A DNA stretch of 64,000 nt from Hyphomonadaceae bacterium (GCA_019753175.1 JAIELK010000006.1:1-64000); one strand, 5' to 3'; counted from the first letter of the stretch, positions 46,419-54,889 are shown. Notes: generated by a model not told the origin, from the letters alone. Numbers and translations are program-made.

Positions 46419-47539
46419 CTGACTTCCGCATGCCCTCGCTCGGCGCCGACATGGAGGACGGCAAGCTGGTCGAATGGCTCAAACATCCCGGCGACGCACT
46501 CAAACGCGGCGACATTCTCGCCGTGGTGGAGACCCAGAAGGGCGCGATCGAGATTGAAGTCTTCGAGGACGGCGTCTTGGAAGAATCCCTCATCGCACCC
46601 GGCGCTGTCTTGCCGGTCGGCGCGGTAATGGCGCGCATCCGAGGCAGCGGCATGTCAGCCGCTGCGCCGCACCCTGCTCCAAGCGCGCCCGTTCCCGCGG
46701 CGATGGCGCCGACGCCCCCGCCGCCAGCGCCTGCAACAAGCATGCGGACTACCCCGGCTGCCCGCCGCCTCGCGGCCGAGCGCGCCATCGACCTGTCCAA
46801 GGTCTTGGGAACCGGTCCCGGCGGATCGATCACACGCGAAGACGTGGAATCCCTAGTTGCGACCACGGCGCCGGCGCCGAGCAGCATGCGTCAAGCGATC
46901 GCCGCCGCGATGGCCCGCTCCAAACGCGAGATTCCGCACTATTACCTAGCGCACACCATCGATGTCAGCGCGGCGCAGACCTGGCTGTCGCAGCAGAATG
47001 CCCTGCGCGCACCCGCCGAGCGGCTGCTGCTGGGCGCTCTTCAGGTGAAAGCGACGGCCCTGGCCCTACGCGAGTTCCCAGACTTCAATGGCTTCTTCGA
47101 CAAAGACGCCTTTCAGCCCAGCGCAGACATCCATGTCGGCGTGGCCATCGCCATTCGCGGTGGAGGTTTGGCCGCGCCCGCGATCCATAACGCCGCCGAT
47201 TTGACCATCGACGACCTCATGGCCAAGACGCGCGACCTGGTTCGACGCGTTCGCGCCGGGCGGTTTCGCAGCTCCGAGATTGCCGACCCGACGATCACCG
47301 TCACCAGTCTCGGCGATCGCGGGGTCGAAAGCGTCTGGGGCGTCATCTATCCCCCGCAAGTCGCCATAGTCGGCTTCGGCAAGGCAATTGAGAAGCCATG
47401 GATTGTCGCCGGCGAGATCAAACCCCGCCCAGCGGTCACGATCTCACTGGCGGGCGACCATCGCGTCAGCGACGGTCATGCTGGCGCTCTCTTCCTGCAA
47501 CGCATCGGCGAGCTCTTGTCGGCGCCTGCCGCATTATGA
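46415..47539 (+). CDS. Dihydrolipoamide acyltransferase (E2)
   Basis: A 374-residue E2 with one lipoyl domain (about 1-75; lipoyl-lysine K42 in [16 protein letters not shown]), a Pro/Ala linker, a small subunit-binding domain (about 110-147; [32 protein letters not shown]) and the acyltransferase core with [17 protein letters not shown] holding the catalytic HxxxD. It takes the acyl group from the fused E1 and makes acyl-CoA. No E3 gene is present here, so dihydrolipoamide dehydrogenase must come from elsewhere. Confidence 0.92.
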   Translation: MTDFRMPSLGADMEDGKLVEWLKHPGDALKRGDILAVVETQKGAIEIEVFEDGVLEESLIAPGAVLPVGAVMARIRGSGMSAAAPHPAPSAPVPAAMAPTPPPPAPATSMRTTPAARRLAAERAIDLSKVLGTGPGGSITREDVESLVATTAPAPSSMRQAIAAAMARSKREIPHYYLAHTIDVSAAQTWLSQQNALRAPAERLLLGALQVKATALALREFPDFNGFFDKDAFQPSADIHVGVAIAIRGGGLAAPAIHNAADLTIDDLMAKTRDLVRRVRAGRFRSSEIADPTITVTSLGDRGVESVWGVIYPPQVAIVGFGKAIEKPWIVAGEIKPRPAVTISLAGDHRVSDGHAGALFLQRIGELLSAPAAL

Positions 47540-47784
47540 CCAAAGACGATCTCCTTGCCATCATCGCCGATGAACTCGGCCGCATCGCGCCAGAGGTCGC
47601 GTTCAACAGCGTCTCCCTGGACGATGCAATCCAAGCCGCCTTCGACATCGATTCAATGGATTTCCTGAATTTCATCATCGCGCTCCACGAGCGCACGGGC
47701 GTGAACGTCCCGGAAGCTGACTATGCGCGGATGCGAACAATCGCCTCGGCCCATGCCTACCTGCAGGAGAGACTTGGCATCTAG
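47536..47784 (+). CDS. Acyl carrier protein
   Basis: An 82-residue carrier protein. The phosphopantetheine attachment site is S40 in AFDIDSMDFLNF. It is acidic and helical like other ACPs, but the core differs from FabC-type ACP. It overlaps the E2 stop (ATGA) and so ends the Acs-E1-E2-ACP operon. The link between an acetyl-CoA-forming system and an ACP suggests acyl transfer to a carrier-bound product, which is inference. Confidence 0.88.
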   Translation: MTKDDLLAIIADELGRIAPEVAFNSVSLDDAIQAAFDIDSMDFLNFIIALHERTGVNVPEADYARMRTIASAHAYLQERLGI

Positions 47785-47788
47785 CGTG

Positions 47789-47802
47789 TTGACGTGGATC
47801 AA
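47789..47802 (+). promoter_or_regulatory. FixK/FNR-type box upstream of the hibernation-factor gene
   Basis: TTGACGTGGATCAA matches the consensus and lies only 5 nt after the ACP stop. It is centred 55.5 bp from the ATG at 47851, and CACAAT at 47824-47829 is a good -10 candidate for an activator at -41.5. Confidence 0.7.
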
Positions 47803-47850
47803 CGCCCGCCAACCGTCCCCTCGCACAATGGCCTTAATTGCGAGGCCCTG

Positions 47851-48417
47851 ATGCAAACTGCGCTACACATCACCTTCGAACGTATGGAGCCTTCGGACTT
47901 CGTGCGTCAGCGTATTGAACGCGAAGTGGCCGCGCTTGAGAAACGCTATGGCCGCATCACCGCTTGCCAGGTGTTTGTCGAGGGCCCGGGCCATCGTCAT
48001 CGCCAGGGGGGGCTCTACGCGTTTCGGGTCGCCTTGGAGTTACCAGGCGGCGTGCACCTCTCCGCCAGCCGCAACCCGCCCTCAGCGCAGCAGCATGAAG
48101 ACGCCTACGTGGCGCTGCGGGACGTGTTTCGCGCGCTGCGCCGCCAACTGCAAGATCATGTGCGCGCGCGCGAGGATGAACCCAAGCAGCCCTTCACCCA
48201 ACCCCATGGGGTGATCGAGCGCATCGTGCCCGAAAAGGCTTGCGGCTTCATCCGCACTGACGATGGACGCGAAATCTACTTCCACAAGAATGCGGTGCTT
48301 GGCGAAGAATTCGAAAGCTTGCGTGTCGGCGCTGAAGTCCGCTTCAGCGAAGAAGAAGGCCGTGACGGCCCGCAGGCCAGCACCGTTCATGTCTCGGGCA
48401 CACGCCATCGCCCCTGA
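47851..48417 (+). CDS. Ribosome hibernation factor (HPF/RaiA-like) fused to a cold-shock domain
   Basis: A 188-residue two-domain protein. Residues 1-105 have the HPF/YfiA layout (MQTALHITFERMEPSDFVRQRIEREVAALEKRYGRITACQVFVEGP...LSASRNPPSAQQHEDAYVALRDVFRALRRQL). Residues about 127-188 are a cold-shock domain (HGVIERIVPEKACGFIRTDDGREIYFHKNAV) with RNP1-like CGFIRT and RNP2-like IYFHKN. HPF normally binds the 30S decoding region and silences ribosomes in stationary phase; here the usual C-terminal dimerisation domain is replaced by an RNA-binding fold. The ATG at 47851 starts the HPF fold. Confidence 0.88.
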   Translation: MQTALHITFERMEPSDFVRQRIEREVAALEKRYGRITACQVFVEGPGHRHRQGGLYAFRVALELPGGVHLSASRNPPSAQQHEDAYVALRDVFRALRRQLQDHVRAREDEPKQPFTQPHGVIERIVPEKACGFIRTDDGREIYFHKNAVLGEEFESLRVGAEVRFSEEEGRDGPQASTVHVSGTRHRP

Positions 48418-48472
48418 TCGTGCCATCGCCCCCGATCTTACAGAAAGCAGGAGCGCGCTTTGAGCGAGCCCG

Positions 48473-48910
48473 CTAGACCGCCAACGCGTCGCGCCACATG
48501 TCCCGGATAGGCTCAGGCAGCTGCGACATGACCTTGGCGGGCTCGCCGGCGCTGGTGAAATGCGAAATTGCGGCAAATACCGCGTTGGATGTGAAGACAG
48601 GATCGAAACGATACTTCGGCGGCAGGAACGCGTTCACATTCTCGGCGAACTCCGCGGCCGTGTGGGCCCGGTCAGGCTTGCCGGGTAGCGTCCAGCCTTC
48701 GAAATAGAGCCCACGGATAAGCATTGGCAATTGCGCGGCGAAATTGACCGCGGCTTGCGCCGGTAGGCGGTCACGCAAAGCGTGGAGAACAGCCCGCAGC
48801 GCCGCATACGCCTCTTGCCGCGAGCAATGACCCAAGCGCTCTTCGATGCGCTTGAGCCAAAGATTGGTGTCCTGCACGCTGGTGTCGAAAACCGCTAACC
48901 CGGTAGTCAT
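48473..48910 (-). CDS. DUF2267 family protein
   Basis: A 145-residue helical protein of the DUF2267 family (TNLWLKRIEERLGHCSRQEAYAALRAVLHALRDRLPAQAAVNFAAQLPMLIRGLYFEGW). Function is unknown, but the family recurs in stress and phosphoribosyltransferase gene clusters. The start at 48910 has GGAGGAACG upstream. It follows dodecin by 16 nt and is probably on the same transcript. Confidence 0.9.
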   Translation of the reverse strand: MTTGLAVFDTSVQDTNLWLKRIEERLGHCSRQEAYAALRAVLHALRDRLPAQAAVNFAAQLPMLIRGLYFEGWTLPGKPDRAHTAAEFAENVNAFLPPKYRFDPVFTSNAVFAAISHFTSAGEPAKVMSQLPEPIRDMWRDALAV

Positions 48911-48926
48911 TCGTTCCTCCACGGGC

Positions 48927-49127
48927 TCACTTCAGAACAAAGGTGACCTTGAGGCTCACGCGCCATTCCTTGAACTCGCCGTCCTCTGCCACCGCCTTAA
49001 TGTCCTGCACCCAAGCCCCTTCCACGCGCTCGAGCGTTTCCGATGCGCGCGCGATGCCCTTCTTGACCGCGTCCTCAATGCTCTCGGATGAGGCGGCGCA
49101 GATTTCGACGACTTTGGCGACAGACAT
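48927..49127 (-). CDS. Dodecin
   Basis: A 66-residue flavin-binding protein of the dodecin family (MSVAKVVEICAASSESIEDAVKKGIARASETLERVEGAWVQDIKAVAEDGEFKEWRVSLKVTFVL). Twelve subunits form a hollow sphere that stores or buffers flavins; the conserved Trp of WVQDIK stacks against the isoalloxazine ring. A FixK/FNR-type box is centred 56.5 bp upstream. Confidence 0.95.
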   Translation of the reverse strand: MSVAKVVEICAASSESIEDAVKKGIARASETLERVEGAWVQDIKAVAEDGEFKEWRVSLKVTFVLK

Positions 49128-49176
49128 GATCGGACCTCCACTAAGAAAAACGATACCTGTAAGCGCGTCCTCGCCC

Positions 49177-49190
49177 TTGCGATTCATCAA
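49177..49190 (-). promoter_or_regulatory. FixK/FNR-type box upstream of dodecin
   Basis: TTGCGATTCATCAA matches TTG(A/C)-N6-(T/G)CAA, centred 56.5 bp from the dodecin ATG. It overlaps the stop codon of the alcohol dehydrogenase gene. Confidence 0.65.
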
Positions 49191-50197
49191 CTAGCGGCCA
49201 GGTTGCCAGTCTCCATTGTCAGGACGGCGGCGCCCTGCAACCGGCCGGCCCGGAGATCGTCCAGCGCCTGGTTCGCATGACCGAGCCGATAGCGCGCGAT
49301 GTGGGTTTTCACGCCAACGCGCGGCGCCAAAGCAAGGAATTCGGCGGCGTCGCGACGCGTGAGGTTCGCTACCGAGACAAGTGCCCGCTCGCCCCACAAT
49401 AGCGCATAGGCAAACGCGGGAATGTCGCTCATATGGATGCCTGCGCAAACGACGCGGCCGCCTTTTCGCACCGCTCGCAGCGCCTTTGGAACCAGAGCGC
49501 CGACGGGCGCGAAAATGATGGCGGCATCCAGCGCGTGCGGCGGCGTTTCATCCGAGGCGCCAACCCAGTCAGCGCCAAGCGAGCGCGCAAACGCCTGACT
49601 TGCCCGGTCATTGGCGCGCGTGAACACAAACACGCGCCGTCCCTGCCATTTGCCGATCTGCAAGATGATGTGGGCTGCAGCGCCGAAGCCGTAAAGCCCA
49701 AGCGCGCGTCCATCGCCTGCCGCGATAAGCGAACGCCAGCCGATCAGCCCAGCGCACAAAAGCGGGGCTGCGCTGGCGTCATCGCCCAGTCCATCGGGCA
49801 AGTCATAGACGAAGCGCGCGTCGGCGATGACATAAGTGGCGAATCCGCCATCGCGCGTGTAGCCGGTGAATTGAGGCGCGTCGCACAGGTTTTCCCGCTG
49901 CATCGCGCAATATCGGCAGCTGCCGCAGACCCCGCCGAGCCACCCGACGCCGACGCGCGCGCCGATCCGACGATCGGAAACACCATCGCCGCAACGATCG
50001 ATGACGCCAACGATTTCATGCCCAGGCGTCATCGGCAGCGTGCGTTCGGGAAGATCGCCGTCAACGACGTGGAGATCTGTTCGACAAACGCCACAGGCGC
50101 GCACCTGAATGCGCACCTCGCCCGGTTCCGGCTCGGGATCTGGCAGATCGCGCATGATCAGCGCTTCGCCCGTTCGTTCCAAACGCATAGCTCGCAT
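49187..50197 (-). CDS. Zinc-dependent alcohol dehydrogenase (AdhP/AdhA-like)
   Basis: A 336-residue medium-chain dehydrogenase. Catalytic zinc site: CGVCRTDLH and GHEIVG; structural zinc site: CGSCRYCAMQRENLC. The nucleotide-binding region LYGFGAAAHIILQIGKWQGRRVFVFTR replaces the more usual GxGGLG. It probably interconverts an alcohol and aldehyde with NAD(H), and could re-oxidise NADH under oxygen limitation. A divergent promoter region with a FixK-type box serves it and the neighbouring small gene. Confidence 0.92.
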   Translation of the reverse strand: MRAMRLERTGEALIMRDLPDPEPEPGEVRIQVRACGVCRTDLHVVDGDLPERTLPMTPGHEIVGVIDRCGDGVSDRRIGARVGVGWLGGVCGSCRYCAMQRENLCDAPQFTGYTRDGGFATYVIADARFVYDLPDGLGDDASAAPLLCAGLIGWRSLIAAGDGRALGLYGFGAAAHIILQIGKWQGRRVFVFTRANDRASQAFARSLGADWVGASDETPPHALDAAIIFAPVGALVPKALRAVRKGGRVVCAGIHMSDIPAFAYALLWGERALVSVANLTRRDAAEFLALAPRVGVKTHIARYRLGHANQALDDLRAGRLQGAAVLTMETGNLAAS

Positions 50198-50250
50198 TGC
50201 GGACGCCTACCGATCGCCGTTGAACCGATCGCCATTTCGGGCTCGCGGCA

Positions 50251-50264
50251 TTGACGAAACTCAA
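50251..50264. promoter_or_regulatory. FixK/FNR-type box in the adh divergent promoter
   Basis: TTGACGAAACTCAA matches the consensus. It is centred 60.5 bp from the adh ATG and 65.5 bp from the ATG at 50323 on the other strand, so one site is well placed for both promoters. Confidence 0.65.
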
Positions 50265-50322
50265 AGCCTGGCCGCCATCATAATAGACAATGAAAGTTCA
50301 TCACGCCTCTCAGGGGTCACCC

Positions 50323-50616
50323 ATGAAGCTCAAGCACAATGAACCCTTTGAGCCGAATCGGCGGGCGACATCGGAAGATGTCCGTCACATATTGGGAGAC
50401 ATTGACGACACGCTCGTTGTGGAGATCCTCGCGAGCCAGCCCTCCCTACGCGACCTTAACGACGCCGCCTTGTGGTGGCGCGGCGACGGTGACCTGATCG
50501 CACGCGAACACAGGGAATTGAGCGCGAGCGCGCTCGCCGTCGTCGAGACGCTGTCGCGCGTCGATGAGGGCTTGGCCGATGACGCCGAGGGATCAGGAGA
50601 ACGCCATGAGACATGA
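50323..50616 (+). CDS. Small hypothetical acidic protein
   Basis: A 97-residue acidic protein with no recognised domain (RRATSEDVRHILGDIDDTLVVEILASQPSLRDLNDAALWWRGDGD). The ATG at 50323 follows CAGGGG; an upstream in-frame ATG at 50290 is less well supported. It overlaps the following lipoprotein-like gene by 11 nt and sits 65.5 bp from the centre of a FixK-type box. Confidence 0.6.
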   Translation: MKLKHNEPFEPNRRATSEDVRHILGDIDDTLVVEILASQPSLRDLNDAALWWRGDGDLIAREHRELSASALAVVETLSRVDEGLADDAEGSGERHET

Positions 50617-50971
50617 ACTCGCCGCTCTGGCCGCCGCGTTGGCTCTTGCCGCATGCGCTACCGAGCCGGACGTCGGCGCGCCGCCTGCGGGTCGCGATTG
50701 CTTTCACGCCGACTCTGTCAATGGCTACCAGTACATCGACGAGCACAATGTCGCTGTTCGCGTCGGCGCCAATCGGCGCTACATTCTGAGCACCGAGTGG
50801 AACGCACGCGATCTCAATTGGGAGCACGTGATCGCGATCCGTTCCACCACTTCATGGATATGCACCGGCAACGGATTGGGGGTCGAGATCATCGGCGGCG
50901 AACCGCACCGTCACTACCCCATCAGCGCCATCACGCGCGCGCCAGACGAAACACCGCCCCAGGGCAGTTAG
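50606..50971 (+). CDS. DUF6491-like lipoprotein
   Basis: A 121-residue envelope protein with a signal ending in the lipobox LAAC. The mature part has paired cysteines (GRDCFHADSVNGY ... STTSWICTGNG), resembling DUF6491 proteins of alphaproteobacteria. AGGAGA precedes the start. It overlaps the small acidic-protein gene and is probably in the same unit. Function unknown. Confidence 0.7.
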   Translation: MRHELAALAAALALAACATEPDVGAPPAGRDCFHADSVNGYQYIDEHNVAVRVGANRRYILSTEWNARDLNWEHVIAIRSTTSWICTGNGLGVEIIGGEPHRHYPISAITRAPDETPPQGS

Positions 50972-50980
50972 CACGAAGCC

Positions 50981-51130
50981 GTGATCAGAAAGCTCAAGTC
51001 AGGCCTCTACCGGCTGTACTCGCGCAAGAAGGACCCAAAGACCGGCAGACGCCGCAATCTGGGCACGTTCAGAACGCGCGAAGAAGCACGCAAGCACGAG
51101 CGCGCGGTGCAATTCTTCAAACGCCGGTGA
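50981..51130 (+). CDS. 49-residue conserved small basic protein
   Basis: A GTG at 50981 opens a 49-codon frame: MIRKLKSGLYRLYSRKKDP, then KTGRRRNLGTFRTREEARKHERAVQFFKRR. This highly basic small protein is familiar from many proteobacterial genomes, usually annotated as hypothetical. The TREEARKHERAVQFFKR end is characteristic. It overlaps the 3' end of the convergent RNase gene by 14 nt. Function unknown; nucleic-acid binding would fit the charge. Confidence 0.75.
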   Translation: MIRKLKSGLYRLYSRKKDPKTGRRRNLGTFRTREEARKHERAVQFFKRR

Positions 51131-52697
51131 GGCGCATGGTTAGGTCGTTCAATAAGCGCTCGCGCGCCGCGTCATCTGGCGCGGCATCGAGCCGCTCCTG
51201 CAACCGCGCCATGAATTCCGAGCGCTGGTTGTGCCAGTCGAGGCGGGCCACGTCTGACGGCGCAATCCGCGGCTTTGCTCGCACGCCCTGTTCGATGGGC
51301 GCGTTCGCCCTTAAGAGATAAGCGCTATCCAAGTCCGCGACGCGTACGTCGCCAAGTCCGACTTCGTCCAAACGCCGCTTGAGCCCCCGTAAGCTCTCCG
51401 GCTCTCCGTGGGTAAGTAGGACGCCGCCGCGCACCGGCGCACGCGCCTGCGCCCAACGCACGAGGCCGCGCGCATCGGCGTGGCCGGAATAGACATCAAG
51501 CATTCTGATGCGCGCGGCGACCTTCACTTCATCGCCTTGGATGCGAACGGCATGCCTGCCTTCGAGCAAGAACCGCCCCAACGTGCCGACAGCCTGATAG
51601 CCCACCAACATGACGCTCGCCTGCGGGCGCCATAGCAAGCGCTTCAAATGATGACGCACCCGGCCCGCGTCGCACATGCCGCTCGCCGCGATGATGATGT
51701 GCCAGCCGTGGATGGTTTCGAGCGCGCGGCTTTCATCGTACCGTTCCGTGAACTTCAGCCAGCGCGTTTCGCGCAGTTTGCGCGCGGCTTCACGGTCGCC
51801 ACCGGCAAGCGCCTCGTTCAAGAAGACCTCGCTCGCGCGCACCGCCAAGGGCGAATCCAAGAAGATCGGACCGGGCGGCGCTTGGTTCGCCTCCATCAGC
51901 TCAAGCAAGTCGAGAATGAGTTCCTGCGTACGCTCCACCGCGAAGGCGGGAATGAGCAAAGGGCCGCCGGCCGTGTGCGCCGCCATGATTTCGGCCGCAA
52001 GCGCTTTCTGGCGTCCCGCATTATCAAGAACAGGGCGCTCGGTATCGCCGTACGTGCTCTCCAAGATAAGGTGATCGACGCCCGAGGGACCCTCGGGATC
52101 GCCTTCGAACCGCCGACCTCCGGGGCCGATATCGCCGGAGAAGAGCACGGTCATGGTCTCGCCGCCGTCGCGCACCTCCACCTCGATCGAGGCGGCGCCC
52201 AGTATGTGGCCTGCGTTCCACCACCTGGCGCGCACCCCGGAAGCGATATCGGTCCAAACGCCTAATGCCGTCGCCCGAAACAAGCTGAGGCACGCCTCCG
52301 CATCCGCCTTGGAATAGATCGGCGAGACCTCTGGTTTGCCATGACGCAGATTACGCCGATTGAGCGCTTCCACCTCCATTTCCTGGATCGCCCCAGCATC
52401 AGGTAGCAGAACGCCACAGAGCGCGATCGTTTCGCGCGTCGCGAATACGGAGCGTCGAAAACCCCCGAGCGCCAACTTCGGAATGAGGCCGCTATGGTCC
52501 ACATGGGCGTGGGTCAGCAGCACGGCGTCGACGGCGGCCGGATCGAACGGAAAGGCACCGTAATTGAGCGCCTTCAGCGTCTTCGGGCCTTGAAACAATC
52601 CGCAATCGATCAGCACCGAAGCGGCGCGCGTTTCAAGCAGCATGCATGACCCCGTCACGCACCCGGCAGCGCCATGGACTCTCAATCTTACATCCAT
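51117..52697 (-). CDS. MBL-fold/beta-CASP RNA-processing exonuclease
   Basis: A 526-residue metallo-beta-lactamase/beta-CASP protein with a C-terminal RMMBL (Zn-dependent RNA-specificity) domain, related to CPSF73. The metal-binding motif is LTHAHVDHSGLIPKL; further metal ligands are in WNAGHILGAASIEV and FSGDIGPGGRRF. The beta-CASP part holds PAFAVERTQELILDLLEL, IIAASGMCDAGRVRHHLKRLLW and the C-terminal HADARGLVRWA...VLLTHGEPESLRGLKRRL. The ATG at 52697 has AAGGAGGAG upstream. Probably an endo/exoribonuclease acting on mRNA under stress. Confidence 0.9.
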   Translation of the reverse strand: MDVRLRVHGAAGCVTGSCMLLETRAASVLIDCGLFQGPKTLKALNYGAFPFDPAAVDAVLLTHAHVDHSGLIPKLALGGFRRSVFATRETIALCGVLLPDAGAIQEMEVEALNRRNLRHGKPEVSPIYSKADAEACLSLFRATALGVWTDIASGVRARWWNAGHILGAASIEVEVRDGGETMTVLFSGDIGPGGRRFEGDPEGPSGVDHLILESTYGDTERPVLDNAGRQKALAAEIMAAHTAGGPLLIPAFAVERTQELILDLLELMEANQAPPGPIFLDSPLAVRASEVFLNEALAGGDREAARKLRETRWLKFTERYDESRALETIHGWHIIIAASGMCDAGRVRHHLKRLLWRPQASVMLVGYQAVGTLGRFLLEGRHAVRIQGDEVKVAARIRMLDVYSGHADARGLVRWAQARAPVRGGVLLTHGEPESLRGLKRRLDEVGLGDVRVADLDSAYLLRANAPIEQGVRAKPRIAPSDVARLDWHNQRSEFMARLQERLDAAPDDAARERLLNDLTMRLTGV

Positions 52698-52930
52698 CTG
52701 CGGCTCCTCCTTATTCATCAGCACCGAACCGGCGGCGCACCTTGATTGTACCCAAACCAGCGCGCCACCCGCCATCGAACTGGCACATGTGGCCGCCTTG
52801 CGGAATATCAACGCGGCGACCTTCAAGCGCTGGCTGATTGCCTGCGACGAAAGGGGGATTCTTGGGAGCGCCCATGCTCACCGGCGAAGCGAAATGTCGC
52901 CCATCATTACGAGAATAGTGGAGGTTCGTC
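52698..52930. other. 233-nt divergent intergenic region with an imperfect FixK-like box
   Basis: TTGATTGTACCCAA at 52742-52755 is one base off the consensus and is centred 51.5 bp from the RNase ATG. A 53-codon minus-strand frame starting MGAPKNPPFVAGNQ ends 13 nt before that ATG, but I cannot recognise it and do not call it a gene. Confidence 0.4.
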
Positions 52931-54121
52931 ATGAAGCATTCCTCGATAGCTTTTCTCACCGCCGGACTCCTTTCCGTGGCGGTCTGGGCTGGCGCGGCGT
53001 TCGGCGTCGACATGCGCAGCGGCGAGCGGGTGGAGGCGGCGGGCGAACTTTCCGACATCGCCTTTGTCGCTGCACGCGACGCGCATGTGAGCGCTGTGAG
53101 CACGGACGACATCGTGGTCGCCGCCCGCACCGTCCGCCTCGATGGCGCGAGGGCAGATCATTTCTTTATCGCCGGCGCCGACGCGCAGGCCACGACTATC
53201 GCCGCCCAAGACATGTTCGCCGCCGGCTGTCAGCTGCGCCTGCAAAGCGGCGCCATCAACGACGATCTCGTCGGCGCCGGCTGCCGCATTGAAACTGCTT
53301 CGGCATTCACGGTCAACGGCGCTGCAATTCTCACCGCTGGCGAGATCGATATTGAAGGCCCGATCGGCGGCGGCTTGCGCGCCGCTGGCAACGAGGTGCG
53401 CCTCAATGGGCCGGTGACCGGCGACGTGGATATCCGCGCGGACACCCTCACGCTTGGGCCGCGCGCCCAGATCATCGGCAATCTCACTTACCGCGCCGTC
53501 CGCGTGGCGATCGATCCCGCCGCAATCGTGACCGGGACATCGACGGCGCTTCCCGCACCCCCCGCCGAACACGAACGCCAGCTTGGCCTTGGCGCGGCGC
53601 TCGCCTTCATGGCCGCGATGCTGTTGGTGCTGGTTCTCGGCGTGAGCCTTCTTGTCTTGGTCGCCGTTGCGCTCTTTCCGGGGCTGATGAACAATGCCGC
53701 GCGCACTATGCGTGAAACGCCTCTCAGGACGCTGGGCGCCGGCTTTGTGTTCATGGCGCTCGCGCCCGTGCTCATTGGTTTTCTGTTCGTGACGCTTCTG
53801 GGCATTCCGCTCGCGCTCATGATCGGCGCCCTATACTTGGCGGTTGCGCCGTTTGCGTTCGCCGCGGTGGTCTACTTCATCGGTTTGCGTATCCGCGCGC
53901 TCGTCAACCGCAGCGCCGAGGCGCAGGCGCCGCGCGCCTGGGCTCGCCTCGGCTGGTCGATGCTCGCAACCATCGCGTTGCTGCTGGTCGGCTTTGTTCC
54001 CATTGTCGGCGGAGCGTTCTGGCTCATCGCCTATGTGATCGGCCTTGGCGCGATAGTACTCCAAGGGCGCTACGCGCTCGCAAGCGCGCCAGCGCCGCCC
54101 GTGCCGCACTTCGCCAGTTAG
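52931..54121 (+). CDS. Exported beta-helix/bactofilin-like protein with C-terminal membrane domain
   Basis: A 396-residue protein. After a signal (LSVAVWAGAAFG) a repetitive beta-rich region of about 180 residues (DDIVVAARTVRLDGARADHFFIAGADAQATTI...GGGLRAAGNEVRLNGPVTGDVDIRADTLTLG) resembles polymer-forming cytoskeletal (bactofilin-type) repeats. Four or five hydrophobic helices follow. This layout recurs in bacteria without known function; it may be an envelope scaffold. GTGGAGG lies shortly upstream of the start. Confidence 0.75.
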   Translation: MKHSSIAFLTAGLLSVAVWAGAAFGVDMRSGERVEAAGELSDIAFVAARDAHVSAVSTDDIVVAARTVRLDGARADHFFIAGADAQATTIAAQDMFAAGCQLRLQSGAINDDLVGAGCRIETASAFTVNGAAILTAGEIDIEGPIGGGLRAAGNEVRLNGPVTGDVDIRADTLTLGPRAQIIGNLTYRAVRVAIDPAAIVTGTSTALPAPPAEHERQLGLGAALAFMAAMLLVLVLGVSLLVLVAVALFPGLMNNAARTMRETPLRTLGAGFVFMALAPVLIGFLFVTLLGIPLALMIGALYLAVAPFAFAAVVYFIGLRIRALVNRSAEAQAPRAWARLGWSMLATIALLLVGFVPIVGGAFWLIAYVIGLGAIVLQGRYALASAPAPPVPHFAS

Positions 54122-54134
54122 AATGAGCGCAGCC

Positions 54135-54148
54135 TTGACGGTTCGCAA
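54135..54148 (+). promoter_or_regulatory. FixK/FNR-type box upstream of the BON-protein gene
   Basis: TTGACGGTTCGCAA matches TTG(A/C)-N6-(T/G)CAA. It is centred 62.5 bp from the ATG at 54204. TAGAAA at 54171-54176 is a matching -10 candidate for a class II site, giving a leader of about 21 nt that contains the AGGAGGAGG ribosome site. Confidence 0.7.
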
Positions 54149-54203
54149 AGAACGGCCTGTCCGCGTCTCGTAGAAATGACAGGCCCCACAGGAGGAGGTC
54201 ATA

Positions 54204-54851
54204 ATGGACATCGATATTCGTATTCGCGACGATGTGCTGTCCGAGCTGGATTTTGAACCGAGCATCGACGCGTCAGGCGTAGGCGTCGCGGTGAAAGACG
54301 GCGTCGTCACGCTCTCCGGCCATGTGCCGAGTTACTTGCAGAAAGTAACGGCCGAACAAGCGGCCAAGCGCGTCAGGGGGGTGAAGGCCGTCGCGCTCGA
54401 TCTCGAAGTGCGTCTGCCGGGCATGTCCAAGCGCGCCGACGACGAAATCGCCGCACGCGCCATCGACATCTTGAAATGGAGCACAAATGTTGGGGACCGA
54501 ATCACCATTGTCGTCGAAGACGGCCGCATCAAATTGAGCGGCAATGTCGAGTTCTACTTCCAGAAGGAAGAGGCCGAACGCGTTGTACGTCGCCTCTCAG
54601 GCGTCACCGGCGTGTCCAATCTGATCAGTGTGCGCCCACGGCTAGCGCCCACGGACGTTCGCGACCGCATCGCCAAGGCGTTCCAACGCAACGCGGAATT
54701 GGAAAGCGCGTCGATTCAGGTCGACGTTCGCGATTCAAGCGTGACGCTATCGGGTCAAGTGAAGGCTTGGCATGAACGCAAGATCGCCGAAGACGCCGCC
54801 TGGGCGATCCCTGGCGTGACCGCCGTACATGACAACATCGTCGTGCGTTGA
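54204..54851 (+). CDS. Triple-BON-domain protein
   Basis: A 215-residue protein of three BON repeats (about 3-70, 78-145 and 150-215), each with the pattern GVVTLSGHVPSYLQKVTAEQAAKRVRGVKAV, IKLSGNVEFYFQKEEAERVVRRLSGVTGV or VTLSGQVKAWHERKIAEDAAWAIPGVTAV. BON domains bind phospholipid or envelope components, as in OsmY. No signal peptide is seen, so it appears cytosolic. The ribosome site is strong (AGGAGGAGG). Confidence 0.92.
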   Translation: MDIDIRIRDDVLSELDFEPSIDASGVGVAVKDGVVTLSGHVPSYLQKVTAEQAAKRVRGVKAVALDLEVRLPGMSKRADDEIAARAIDILKWSTNVGDRITIVVEDGRIKLSGNVEFYFQKEEAERVVRRLSGVTGVSNLISVRPRLAPTDVRDRIAKAFQRNAELESASIQVDVRDSSVTLSGQVKAWHERKIAEDAAWAIPGVTAVHDNIVVR

Positions 54852-54860
54852 ACCCCTTGA

Positions 54861-54887
54861 GGCGCGCTGGGTCTGACCCGGCGCGCC
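54861..54887. terminator. 11-bp hairpin between convergent genes
   Basis: GGCGCGCTGGG (54861-54871) pairs with CCCGGCGCGCC (54877-54887) around a 5-nt loop, with one T-G pair. It lies between the stops of the BON gene and the convergent flavodoxin gene, so it could end both transcripts. No U-tract follows. Confidence 0.6.
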
Positions 54888-54889
54888 GC

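Noticed and set aside
48404-48440. Short imperfect repeat GCCATCGCCCC(T/C)GATC over the end of the hibernation-factor gene
   Set aside because: Two imperfect copies only, after or at the stop codon; no structure or function can be argued.
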